From Oceanirhabdus sp942490885 (GTDB lineage: Bacteria; Bacillota; Clostridia; Clostridiales; Clostridiaceae), in assembly GCA_942490885.1 (NCBI GenBank), contig CALNYT010000002.1:1612001-1676000 (forward strand): a stretch of 64,000 nt of DNA, read 5' to 3'. The position numbers and the translations under genes were made by a program. The notes under the pieces are model-generated. The model worked only from the letters and a program-made list of their open reading frames with translations, was not told the DNA's origin and did not search any database. Positions 9,763-17,845 of this stretch are shown piece after piece; position 1 is the stretch's first letter; the number at the start of each line of letters is the position of its first letter.

Positions 9763-10779
9763 ATGGAAAAAGAGAGAATAAGGATTTTATCTTTAAGGGA
9801 AATGTTTGATAAAATCTTTGATATTCATAGAAAGACAATTGCTTCCTCATTACCATATATTATAATAATGCAAATTATAATGGGGATTGTAATGGGGGTA
9901 GGGATGCTCATATTACTAGTTCCAATTATTTCAATGGGTTTTATCTTTAATGGTATTGAAAGCATAAGTTCGTTAATAGTTATTATGATTATAGTAATAA
10001 TTATGGTAATAATTGTGTTCACATTTTTAAGCCAAAACCTTTTATCCGCGGGACTTATGAAAATTGGTTCAGATGGGTATTTTGGTAATAAAACTAAATT
10101 TGGAAAGGCTATAAGTTTTGCCTTTAGTAAGTTTGGAAAAATATTGGGGGTGTCTTTTGCAGAGACAATAACATTATGTGTATGGTTATCACCAGTATTG
10201 ATTTTAGGATATATTCTTGGGAGAAATATTTTTTTCCAAAGTGATTATTTAACATATGGGGAAATTGATGCATTTAATCAACCAAAGATTATAATAGCAG
10301 CTATGATTTTTCTTGTAATTATAAGTTTTCTTTTAATATTGGTGTTTATGACTTTGTATGCACTTGCCATTCCTGTGGCAATTTATGAAAATATCGGTAT
10401 GTTTAAGGCTATGAAAAGAAGTAGAATGTTAGTTAAGGAGCATTTTTGGGGAGTTATGGGTAAAAAAATGCTTGTTGGCTTGGTTGTTCAGGGACTGAGT
10501 ACATCTTTAGTAAGTATATTAGGAATAATAGGAGCTGTTGCAATGTTCTTACTAAGAAATTCAATGACATCTGAAGGTGTATTAAATTTTGCTCTTGTTT
10601 TTGGAAATCTTATAAGATATCCAGTGCAAATATTACTAGCAAGTTGTATTACTCCAATAACAGCTATATTCTCATTAGTTCTTTATTATAATCTCAAATT
10701 CGAAAAAGAAGGATATGATTTTGAGGTAAATCTTTTCTTCATGGATAAAGAAAAAGGAAGTATTGAAAATGTTCAGTAA
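9763..10779 (+). CDS. Multi-pass membrane protein, first gene of MoxR/DUF58 operon, 338 aa
   Basis: ATG 9763 follows AAAGGAGC. About six hydrophobic segments are visible (near residues 27-50, 55-90, 128-150, 177-205, 248-275 and 285-310), with an IYENIGMFKAMKRSRMLVKEHFW stretch before the fifth that resembles membrane proteins of the glycerophosphodiesterase-membrane/DUF975 type; that link is tentative. No enzymatic motif is seen. Its stop overlaps the next gene by 11 bases, so it is translated with the DUF4129, DUF4350, MoxR and DUF58 genes and probably works with them at the membrane. Confidence 0.75.
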   Translation: MEKERIRILSLREMFDKIFDIHRKTIASSLPYIIIMQIIMGIVMGVGMLILLVPIISMGFIFNGIESISSLIVIMIIVIIMVIIVFTFLSQNLLSAGLMKIGSDGYFGNKTKFGKAISFAFSKFGKILGVSFAETITLCVWLSPVLILGYILGRNIFFQSDYLTYGEIDAFNQPKIIIAAMIFLVIISFLLILVFMTLYALAIPVAIYENIGMFKAMKRSRMLVKEHFWGVMGKKMLVGLVVQGLSTSLVSILGIIGAVAMFLLRNSMTSEGVLNFALVFGNLIRYPVQILLASCITPITAIFSLVLYYNLKFEKEGYDFEVNLFFMDKEKGSIENVQ

Positions 10780-11443
10780 AGTAATGATGAATTTAAGTGA
10801 TAAAGAGACTTTTAATAAAGCTATGGAAAAAGTAATAAATAGCTATGAACATAGAGGGTTAAGATTCAATCCTATGAATTGGATTAAGAATGTTCTTCAT
10901 AATATAATTGAAAAGATTATGGAGCTCATCTTAAAAAGAGGCATGTTAGGTATTAAAAGCTCAGAGGGTGCTAAAGGATTGTCAGTAGCGCTAATCAGTA
11001 TAGCTGTTATTATAGTGATTTGTCTTATGTGTATAGTTATATATAAGATGAAAAAGAGAACTAAAGGAAATATTGATATACACTCAATTCTTGGGGAAGA
11101 AATTGATGAAAATACTACATATGATATTCTCAAGGATAAAATGAAAGAATATGAGAGAAAACAGGAGTTTAGAGAAGCTGTTCGAATTATGTTTATTGCA
11201 ATAATATTTAGAATGCATGAAGAGGGTATGCTTACTTTGGAAGAGTGTAAAACCAATAAGGAGATATATGAGAATCTAAAGAAGAGTAATGTAGGTTTTA
11301 TAGATGAGTTTAAGGTACTTTCTAATGGGTTCAATGAAATGTGGTATGGGTATAAAATAAATAAAGATAAATATACAAAATGGAGAATGCTTGGAGAAAA
11401 AATCGAGAATGAGGTAGAGTTGTATGAAAAGGATAAAGAGTAA
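10769..11443 (+). CDS. DUF4129 domain membrane protein, 224 aa
   Basis: Start ATG 10769 is preferred: AGGAAG lies eight bases upstream, while the TTG at 10763 is too close to that site. One transmembrane helix (about residues 72-95) divides a short N-terminal part from a cytoplasmic C-terminal DUF4129 domain: EYERKQEFREAVRIMFIAII, EEGMLTLEECKTNKEIYENL and GFNEMWYGYKINKDKYTKW. These match the family's R-E-A, K-T-N-x-E and F-x-x-x-W-Y-G signatures. DUF4129 genes typically sit with MoxR, DUF58 and DUF4350 genes, as here; the biochemical role is unknown. Confidence 0.85.
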   Translation: MFSKVMMNLSDKETFNKAMEKVINSYEHRGLRFNPMNWIKNVLHNIIEKIMELILKRGMLGIKSSEGAKGLSVALISIAVIIVICLMCIVIYKMKKRTKGNIDIHSILGEEIDENTTYDILKDKMKEYERKQEFREAVRIMFIAIIFRMHEEGMLTLEECKTNKEIYENLKKSNVGFIDEFKVLSNGFNEMWYGYKINKDKYTKWRMLGEKIENEVELYEKDKE

Positions 11444-12497
11444 AGAACATTGGACTTTAATTATACTCGTACCAGTCTTTCTGATTTTAGTGTTTTTCTT
11501 CGGAAAGGTAAGTGGAGAAGGCGGTGTAAGATACTCAGTTTTCAACAGAGGTATGAGTGGAAGTAGTGTATTCTTTAAAACTTTGAAAGCTTTAGAAATG
11601 GAAGCGAGTTTTACTGTAGAAGATATTGAAACTAATATTGAAACTAATCAAGTTGTTTTCTTTGATGAACATAAAGAACATTACTATCCAGATTTTTTTG
11701 ACTCAGTTTATGATATGGCATTTATTAAAAGATCAATTTTTGCTTTTGTTGCTGAAGATATAGAGTTGTATGTTGATGAATTTGAGAGTCAATATAAAAT
11801 ATCATGGGATGAGAAAGAAGTATTTGAGATAGATGATAAGACGAAGGCGTACAGATTCATAAAAGGTGAAGGGGAAGTAATTTTTATTGAAGCAAGAGCT
11901 CTTTTAAATGTGTTCTTACTGGAAAATAAAGAGGGCGCATATTGGTTGTATGATATACTCAATAAAAATGGGAAAAGTATTATATTTAACGAGAAGGGTT
12001 TAATGGGAAGTAGTAATGAAAGAAATCTATGGACTGATTTGCCTGCTAATGTGAAGATAATATGTATTCAAATTTTATTAGTGCTAATTGCTTATATGAT
12101 ACTAAAGGGTAGACGGTTTGGAAAAGGTGTTCCTTATGTTGAGGAACTGGAAAGAGTAGAGAATGAATATGTGATTTCTTGCGCAGGTATTTTCCAAAAG
12201 AATAAGAACTGGGATATCGTGTATGAGGGATATTTTAAGAACTTTCTTCAAAATGCTCTTGGATATTTGGGAAGAGGTAGAGAAGGAGATCTTAATATAA
12301 TCTATGATATATGGCAATTGAAGGGTATTGAAGGAGAAGAAAAACTTAAGAAGTTAATTGTTATTAATAATGAAATAAGAGGTTTGTCAAATAAAGATAT
12401 TAAGAAGAATAAAAAGAAATATATTGAAGCCATAAACATATTAGAAAAATTGAACTTAATTATTGACAGAAGGAGAGAAGAAGCATGGAAAAGATAA
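11424..12497 (+). CDS. DUF4350 domain protein, 357 aa
   Basis: Start ATG 11424 overlaps the end of the DUF4129 gene by 20 bases; GAGG is nine bases upstream. An N-terminal transmembrane helix (about 9-28) is followed by an extracellular region opening with GVRYSVFNRGMSGSSVFFKTLKALEM, the DUF4350 pattern in which an S-x-x-F/Y-N-x-G-x-x-G block precedes a Rossmann-like fold. A second helix (about 212-228) returns to a cytoplasmic tail of about 125 residues. Function is not known; in other genomes DUF4350 proteins accompany MoxR ATPases and DUF58 proteins and are thought to be part of a membrane complex. Confidence 0.85.
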   Translation: MKRIKSKEHWTLIILVPVFLILVFFFGKVSGEGGVRYSVFNRGMSGSSVFFKTLKALEMEASFTVEDIETNIETNQVVFFDEHKEHYYPDFFDSVYDMAFIKRSIFAFVAEDIELYVDEFESQYKISWDEKEVFEIDDKTKAYRFIKGEGEVIFIEARALLNVFLLENKEGAYWLYDILNKNGKSIIFNEKGLMGSSNERNLWTDLPANVKIICIQILLVLIAYMILKGRRFGKGVPYVEELERVENEYVISCAGIFQKNKNWDIVYEGYFKNFLQNALGYLGRGREGDLNIIYDIWQLKGIEGEEKLKKLIVINNEIRGLSNKDIKKNKKKYIEAINILEKLNLIIDRRREEAWKR

Positions 12498-13441
12498 AAA
12501 GTAATGAAATAATAGATAACATAAAAAAGGAACTATCAAAGGCTATAGTTGAGCAGGAGAAAGTGGTTGAACTTGTTTTGACTGCATTATTATGTAATGG
12601 ACATGTGTTACTAGAAGGAGTTCCAGGATTAGCAAAAACTCTAACAATAAAAGCCCTTGGGAAAACTATGGGATTAGATTTTAAAAGAATTCAGTTTACT
12701 CCAGATTTAATGCCATCTGATGTTACTGGAACAAATATATACAATGTTAGCAAACAAGAGTTTGAAATGATTAAAGGGCCGGTATTTACAAATCTTCTCT
12801 TAGGAGATGAGATAAATAGAACACCTCCTAAAACACAGTCAGGATTATTAGAAGCAATGGAAGAAGGAGCAGTAACTGTAGAAGGAAAAACAGAAATCCT
12901 TCAAAAACCGTTCATTGTGTTTGCAACTCAAAATCCTATTGAATATGAAGGTACATATCCACTTCCAGAAGCTTTGTTAGATAGATTTTTATTTAAGATT
13001 AAGGTGGAGTATTTATCACAAAATGGTGAAATTGAAATATTAAAAAGGTATCATCAAGGTTTTAAGAGTGTAGATCTTGATAAAGCTGGACTTGAACAGA
13101 TTTGTACACGTGAAGAGGTTTTAGAACTTCAAAAGAGTGTTGAAAGTATTAAGGTGGAAGAAGGTTTATTTGAGTATATTGTAAAGATTATTAGTGCAAC
13201 AAGAGAAAATGGATATATTGAAATGGGAAGTAGTCCAAGAGGAGCTATAGCATTGCTTCAGGCAAGTAAAGCTTATGCACTTATTCAAAACAGAGATTTT
13301 GTTATTCCTGAGGATATTAAATACGTAGCATATCCTGTATTAAGACATAGAATTATTGTTAAAGCTGAGTATGAGATGGAAGGTATGACTTCAGAGTCCG
13401 TGATAGAAAATATTCTTTCTTCTGTTAAAGTTCCAAGATAG
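12485..13441 (+). CDS. MoxR family AAA+ ATPase, 318 aa
   Basis: ATG 12485 follows AGAAGGAGAG and overlaps the DUF4350 stop by 13 bases. A complete MoxR ATPase: Walker A GVPGLAKT (about residues 46-53), the family's IQFTPDLMPSDVTGT block, Walker B LLGDEINRTPPKTQ, sensor I FATQNPIEYEGTYPLPEALLDRF, and a C-terminal lid with GSSPRGAI. Length is typical. MoxR proteins act as chaperone-like ATPases that assemble or activate partners, usually VWA- or DUF58-containing proteins; the DUF58 gene is the next in the operon, 14 bases away. Confidence 0.95.
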   Translation: MEKIKSNEIIDNIKKELSKAIVEQEKVVELVLTALLCNGHVLLEGVPGLAKTLTIKALGKTMGLDFKRIQFTPDLMPSDVTGTNIYNVSKQEFEMIKGPVFTNLLLGDEINRTPPKTQSGLLEAMEEGAVTVEGKTEILQKPFIVFATQNPIEYEGTYPLPEALLDRFLFKIKVEYLSQNGEIEILKRYHQGFKSVDLDKAGLEQICTREEVLELQKSVESIKVEEGLFEYIVKIISATRENGYIEMGSSPRGAIALLQASKAYALIQNRDFVIPEDIKYVAYPVLRHRIIVKAEYEMEGMTSESVIENILSSVKVPR

Positions 13442-13455
13442 AGAGTGGGGATTTT

Positions 13456-14769
13456 ATGATATTTACTAAAAAATTTGTGTTAATAGAAGGAATGATAGCA
13501 ATTACGCTGTTTTTGTTATCATATAGTATAGACGTAGTAAGTCTATTTGTACTATTAAATATAATACTTATTATAGCATATGTTATTGATTATGTTATAT
13601 CAAGTACCATTGCGGATTTAAGCATTGAGCGGGTAGGAAGAGATAAGCTTTCAATATATGAGGAAGAAAAAATTGAATTTTCGCTAGAGAATAAAATAAA
13701 AACTGATCTTTTTATTGAGTTAAAAGGGGAGAAATTGAAGCCTTATTTTACCTGCGAAAACTCATATATGTCAGGAAAATTAAAAGGAAGAGAACGACGT
13801 ATTTTTCAGTATGTTGTTGTTCCACAGAAAAGAGGAGCATATAAGTTTTCAAATCTATCAATAAGAATTACTGGAAAGCTTGGACTTTGTAAAAAACAAT
13901 ATAATATTGTGATGGAAAGAGAGTATAAGGTTTATCCTAACTTAAAGGATATGAAAAGATATAGAATAATGGCCATGAACAATAAAAACTTTAAGGGTGG
14001 AAAGCGACCACTTAGAATACTTGGTCAAGGAAGAGAATTTGACAGCTTGAGAGAATATGTTTGTGGGGATGAATACAGAAAGATAAATTGGAAAGCTACG
14101 GCTAGAGAAAATAAACCAATAATGAATCAGTATGACATTGAAAAAAATCAAAATATCTACATAATGATTGATTGTGGAAGACCTATGAGTTACACCATAG
14201 GGGGGTATAATAAATTGGAGCTAGCTTTGAATTCAGGATTATTATTGGTTGATATAGCGAACTCAAAAGGTGATAAAACAGGCGTATTAACTTTTAATAA
14301 ATCTGTTGAGAGCTTTGTACAAGCGGGAAAAGGGAGTTCTCATAGAAATAAGATAATGGATACTTTATATCATATTGAGGCAACTAGAGATACTTCAAAT
14401 TATGAAGAAGCCTTTTTATTCATGAAGAATAAAGAGAAGAGAAGAAGTTTAATTGTTATATATACAGATTTTAATACATTGCAAGAAGGGGAATATATGC
14501 TAAAAAGACTATCCATTCTTGCAAAAAGAAATATAGTTATGGTGATAACCATGAAGGACGAGAAATTACACAGTTTTAAAGATATGAAGGCTAAGAGCAA
14601 TAAAGATATATTTACTAAAGGGACCGCTTTAGAGTTCCTTAAGGAGAGAGAAGGAATAATTAAAAAGCTGAATTCAAGAGGAATAATATGCATGGAATGT
14701 GAGGTTGATTCTATTAATCTTGATGTTATTAATAGGTATATTCAGATTAAGAATAGAGGAATGCTTTAG
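13456..14769 (+). CDS. DUF58 domain protein, 437 aa
   Basis: ATG 13456 follows GAGTGGGGA. Two N-terminal membrane helices (about 8-25 and 28-50) are followed by a beta-rich region, and then the DUF58 signature GREFDSLREYVCGDEYRKINW (about 194-215), in which R-E-Y-x-x-G-D-x-x-R-x-I-x-W is the hallmark. After it comes a VWA-like fold: IYIMIDCGRPM with a reduced metal site, then LIVIYTDF. It is the presumed client or partner of the MoxR ATPase just upstream and closes the operon. Confidence 0.92.
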   Translation: MIFTKKFVLIEGMIAITLFLLSYSIDVVSLFVLLNIILIIAYVIDYVISSTIADLSIERVGRDKLSIYEEEKIEFSLENKIKTDLFIELKGEKLKPYFTCENSYMSGKLKGRERRIFQYVVVPQKRGAYKFSNLSIRITGKLGLCKKQYNIVMEREYKVYPNLKDMKRYRIMAMNNKNFKGGKRPLRILGQGREFDSLREYVCGDEYRKINWKATARENKPIMNQYDIEKNQNIYIMIDCGRPMSYTIGGYNKLELALNSGLLLVDIANSKGDKTGVLTFNKSVESFVQAGKGSSHRNKIMDTLYHIEATRDTSNYEEAFLFMKNKEKRRSLIVIYTDFNTLQEGEYMLKRLSILAKRNIVMVITMKDEKLHSFKDMKAKSNKDIFTKGTALEFLKEREGIIKKLNSRGIICMECEVDSINLDVINRYIQIKNRGML

Positions 14770-14775
14770 AAACAT

Positions 14776-14880
14776 AGTTGAAAGTGGAGAGTGAAGAGTT
14801 GAGGATGAAACATTGTATTTTAAATACAATGTTTTATTGTAGATAGAATGAGTGAAAACCCCCTTGGCATAAAGAACAAT
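14776..14880. repeat. Dispersed repeat family A, copy 3; includes operon-end hairpin
   Basis: Starts with GTTGAAAGTGGAGAGTGAAG, then a perfect palindromic hairpin AAACATTGTATTT / AAATACAATGTTT (about 14808-14833), then TTTTATTGTAGATAGAATGA. The part from the hairpin onwards aligns with 63189-63275 (TTTTATCCCAGATAAAATGA). It is the only candidate transcription end for the MoxR/DUF58 operon. Confidence 0.75.
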
Positions 14881-14981
14881 AAATATATACTTTACGAGAA
14901 GTATGATTGATATACTAATAAAAAAATTCTTAGTGCTTAATTATTCAATAAAAGAAAATAATGTTTTAAAGGAGAATAAAA

Positions 14982-15485
14982 ATGAAATCTAAAAGAAAAA
15001 TATTTTTAATTGTAGTAGCAGTTGTTGTTGCGATAAGTATTATAAGTATGAAAAATTACTTATTTATAGGTGTTGGAAATAGCACTATGAATAAGGTTTA
15101 TAATGATAATAGTAAAATAGCAGATGTATTTGATACCTTTGGTATAGATGAAAGTAAGCAAACAATAGAGTCAGGGAGTTATAAAGGAAAGTTAAAGCTT
15201 AGTGGAAGTTTAACTGTTTGGAGTTACGAAAGCAGTGAGGACATTGAATTAGAAGTTCCATATACCTTCTCTGTAAAAGGTGGAAAAGCAAAAATCGTCT
15301 TAATATCACCAGATAATACAGTTACTACTCTTATTGAAAATACGGATAAAGCAACTGTAGATGGACAAACAACGCTAACTGTTCAAATTAAAAAAGGGAT
15401 TAATCGTATAAAATTAGTAGGTTACAAAAAATCAGAAATTGATGTTGAATTACATATAGATAAAGGTACATTTCAGGCACAATAA
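14982..15485 (+). CDS. Hypothetical membrane-anchored beta-rich protein, 167 aa
   Basis: ATG 14982 follows AAAGGAGA. Residues 1-25 form a Lys-rich start and a hydrophobic helix, an uncleaved signal anchor. The outer part is beta-rich (LKLSGSLTVWSYESSEDIELEVPYTF, then KAKIVLISPDNTVTTL), with alternating hydrophobic residues suggesting a small immunoglobulin-like or jelly-roll fold. No known family. It follows the MoxR/DUF58 operon but is separated from it by a repeat and about 100 bp, so it likely has its own promoter. Confidence 0.65.
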   Translation: MKSKRKIFLIVVAVVVAISIISMKNYLFIGVGNSTMNKVYNDNSKIADVFDTFGIDESKQTIESGSYKGKLKLSGSLTVWSYESSEDIELEVPYTFSVKGGKAKIVLISPDNTVTTLIENTDKATVDGQTTLTVQIKKGINRIKLVGYKKSEIDVELHIDKGTFQAQ

Positions 15486-15514
15486 AATAAAGCTTCTACC
15501 CCAAAGGCAGAAGC
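15483..15514 (-). terminator. Terminator between convergent genes
   Basis: GCTTCT-CC / GG-AGAAGC stem (15492-15514). A T-rich tail is found on the minus strand, so it serves chiefly the SpoIIM-family gene, and perhaps both genes. Confidence 0.7.
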
Positions 15515-15525
15515 ATCCATCATTA

Positions 15526-16488
15526 TCAGTTATCCAGTTGTTTTCTGTTTTTAGTGAGTGGTAGCATAAAGTACAGACCTAAAATTACGGCTGTCATTAA
15601 TGCAAAAAACAGTTTAATATGTGGGGAAATATTTAGAGGCGTGAAGAAGCCTTCTATAATTCCTGCTATTACTAATAAAAAGCATACGCCACCTATTAGG
15701 GAGGCACCTTGTATACAACCTTTTATGATGGAATCTTTTCTTTTAAGGTCACCAGGGGTAATTATTGATTTCCCAATTAGTAAGCCTGCACCACCGGCTA
15801 TAAAGATAGCGGTTAGCTCTATGATTCCATGGGGAAGTATTAATGACCAGAAGTTTAGGTTGTTATTTTGTATGAATACAAGTGCGGCTAGGGAACCTAA
15901 TAGAGTTCCATTCATGAATAACACATAGATTGTACCTAGACCAAGGGTTATTCCAAAAACAAAGGCTTTGAAAGATACTGTTATGTTATTTAGCATAATA
16001 AAACTAGACATCATAGGAGCGTTCCAATCAGCGCCGCTTCCTAAATCTTGTGACATAGCATCTACATATTCTGCAGGAAGGAAGTAAGTTGCTGTTGCTT
16101 TATCGGAATAAACCATCAAGAAACTTATTATGAACCCTAAAAAGAAAATAAGGGTTGATATTAAAATCATTTTTCTATGTTCTTTTAGTAGAGATGGGAA
16201 TTTCCTTGTAAAATAATGAAGCAACTCTTTTAAAGAACTTCTTTTCACTGAGTAGATATAATTATGGGATCTACCAATAAGGGAATTTAAGTAAGTTGTT
16301 AATTCACAAGAACCATAATGTGTTTTAGAATATGAAAGGTTATGACTTGTTAATTGAAAAAGATGAAGAAAGTCTTTAACTTCTTGAGAATCAAGAGACT
16401 TAAATCCTTTTTTCTGAATTTTTTCAGTTAGTATTGATAGTTTATCCCAATCTGGCCTATGTATATTGACAAAATTGTCTTTGTTCAT
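15526..16488 (-). CDS. Stage II sporulation protein M (SpoIIM) family membrane protein, 320 aa
   Basis: ATG 16488 follows GAGGTGA. A cytoplasmic N-terminal region of about 105 residues (with LTSHNLSYSKTHYGSCELTTYLN) is followed by five or six membrane helices. The signature SFIMLNNITVSFKAFVFGITLGLGT, then LPHGIIELTAIFIAGGAGL, is that of the SpoIIM/DUF95 family (N-N-x-x-V and P-H-G-x-x-E-L). In B. subtilis SpoIIM serves engulfment with SpoIID and SpoIIP; the longer relatives found next to RDD and MoxR/DUF58 genes, like this one, are a distinct branch of unknown role. It is transcribed divergently from the RDD gene. Confidence 0.88.
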   Translation of the reverse strand: MNKDNFVNIHRPDWDKLSILTEKIQKKGFKSLDSQEVKDFLHLFQLTSHNLSYSKTHYGSCELTTYLNSLIGRSHNYIYSVKRSSLKELLHYFTRKFPSLLKEHRKMILISTLIFFLGFIISFLMVYSDKATATYFLPAEYVDAMSQDLGSGADWNAPMMSSFIMLNNITVSFKAFVFGITLGLGTIYVLFMNGTLLGSLAALVFIQNNNLNFWSLILPHGIIELTAIFIAGGAGLLIGKSIITPGDLKRKDSIIKGCIQGASLIGGVCFLLVIAGIIEGFFTPLNISPHIKLFFALMTAVILGLYFMLPLTKNRKQLDN

Positions 16489-16513
16489 CTAGGGTCACCT
16501 CTTTTATAAATGT

Positions 16514-16542
16514 AGTATATGGTTTAGCCATATCTATTGTAA
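16514..16542 (-). promoter_or_regulatory. Promoter of SpoIIM-family gene with overlapping inverted repeat
   Basis: On the minus strand: TTACAA, 17-bp spacer, TATACT, with transcription start only about 20 bp before the ATG. The perfect inverted repeat ATATGG-N5-CCATAT (16517-16533) overlaps the -10 box and could be an operator. Confidence 0.5.
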
Positions 16543-16609
16543 CAAAAAATGTATTAATAAACAAATAATTCATCAGGTATTTTTATATGCCTTAGTTAGG
16601 AGTGTTAAA

Positions 16610-17308
16610 ATGGAAAATTTTAAAGTGGTATCACCAGAGAATATAGAAATTGAATATTCAAGAGCTGGGCTTGGATCCAGAGCAGCTGCTGTTATGATAG
16701 ACTACTTGATTCAGTGGACAGTGCAACTTATACTTTTATTTGGTGCTTTTTTCTTTGTGTTTAAGGCGAATAAAATTAATTTAGAAGAAAATTTCGGGTG
16801 GGCAATTGGTATATTCTTATTAGTTATATGGGGTATTAACTATTTATATTTTATTATATTTGAAGCAATTATGAATGGAGCTACACCAGGTAAGAGAGTT
16901 TTGAAGTTAAGAACAATAAGAAACAATGGTATGCCTATAACCCTTAAACATTCACTAGTTAGGAATCTTTTTAGAGTTATTATTGATAATTATTTTGTAG
17001 GGGTTATCATGATGTTCTTCAGAAAAGATAAAAAGAGATTAGGAGACATAGTATCTTCTACAGTAGTAGTTGGAGAAGGCGAAGAAATCTTAATCTATAA
17101 TAATTTAGGAGAGACTAACACTCCAAATATTAATATATTTATTACTGAAGAGGAAAAAGAAATAATTAGAGATTATTTTAATAGAAAAGAATCATTAGGA
17201 GAACATAAGGATAAGGTACTAAATGATTTAATCACTTATTTTATGAAACATTATGAATTTACAGAAGAAAATTATTCTTTTGAAGAAACATTAAGAAAAT
17301 TATTATAG
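16610..17308 (+). CDS. RDD family membrane protein, 232 aa
   Basis: ATG 16610 follows AGGAGTG. The RDD signature is clear: YSRAGLGSRAAAVMIDYLIQW (the R...D core near residues 24-33), GATPGKRVLKLRTI after the second helix, and NLFRVIIDNYFVG around the third. Three to four membrane segments. The last 80 residues are a charged, probably cytoplasmic tail. RDD proteins are common partners of SpoIIM-like and MoxR/DUF58 genes. Its divergent arrangement with the SpoIIM-family gene and closeness to the DUF58 operon make the block 9.7-17.3 kb one functional neighbourhood. The molecular role is unknown. Confidence 0.88.
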   Translation: MENFKVVSPENIEIEYSRAGLGSRAAAVMIDYLIQWTVQLILLFGAFFFVFKANKINLEENFGWAIGIFLLVIWGINYLYFIIFEAIMNGATPGKRVLKLRTIRNNGMPITLKHSLVRNLFRVIIDNYFVGVIMMFFRKDKKRLGDIVSSTVVVGEGEEILIYNNLGETNTPNINIFITEEEKEIIRDYFNRKESLGEHKDKVLNDLITYFMKHYEFTEENYSFEETLRKLL

Positions 17309-17371
17309 TTATATGAAATAGATAGTGAGTTTCTTTGAGAAGTTATCTATTTGAATATGTATTACTTAAAC

Positions 17372-17400
17372 TTGACACTTAAATTAACCTATGATAAAAT
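17372..17400 (+). promoter_or_regulatory. Promoter of the riboflavin operon
   Basis: TTGACA (17372-17377), 17-bp spacer, TAAAAT (17395-17400); transcription would begin near 17407, just before the FMN riboswitch. Confidence 0.85.
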
Positions 17401-17417
17401 TCAATTAAATTAAATAG

Positions 17418-17545
17418 TACCTTCAGGGCAGGGTGTAATTCCCTACCGGCGGTAAAGTCATGTGACTAAGCCCGCGAGCTGGCAACAGCTGATCTGGTGT
17501 AATTCCAGAGCCGACAGTATAGTCTGGATGAGAGAAGGAAGTATA
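17418..17545 (+). promoter_or_regulatory. FMN riboswitch (RFN element)
   Basis: All conserved blocks of the RFN element are present in order: CTTCAGGGCAGGGTG, AATTCCCTACCGGCGGTAA, AAGCCCGCGAGC, GATCTGGTGTAATTCCAGAG, GCCGACAGTATAGTCTGGAT and GAGAGAAGG. The closing P1 helix pairs TACCTTC with GAAGGAAGTA. FMN binding is known to turn off rib genes. A terminator follows about 50 nt later, so control is probably by premature termination. Confidence 0.97.
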
Positions 17546-17594
17546 TTAGAATAAGGTTCATTACTATTCTGATAATATATTTTTGTGTATATTC

Positions 17595-17625
17595 AACCCT
17601 GGTGTTTTTACTCCAGGGTTTTTTA
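17595..17625 (+). terminator. Riboswitch-controlled leader terminator
   Basis: AACCCTGG (17595-17602) pairs with CCAGGGTT (17613-17620), followed by a T run. It lies between the FMN aptamer and ribD, the usual place for the expression platform. Confidence 0.88.
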
Positions 17626-17694
17626 TGTTTAGACTAACTTTATGGTGAATAAGTTTAAACGCACTTCAAGTATACCGCATCTAAAGATATCTCA

Positions 17695-17800
17695 GCTCAA
17701 TAATTGATTTATACATTTCCATAACTCATTGAAACGTTGAGATTTTGGAACAAGTATAAATCAAATTTAGCGGTAGAATCTTTATAGCTGTACTCTTCTC
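17695..17800. repeat. Dispersed repeat family B, copy 1
   Basis: Contains CATAACTCATTGAAACG and TTTTGGAACAAGTATAAATC, nearly identical over about 100 bp to 51693-51803. It is an imperfect palindrome with GATTTATAC and GTATAAATC as inner ends. It is inserted in the leader between the terminator and ribD. Confidence 0.8.
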
Positions 17801-17845
17801 TTATTTGTCCTGGAAACTTATTTCTTCTAATGGAGGACAATAAAT

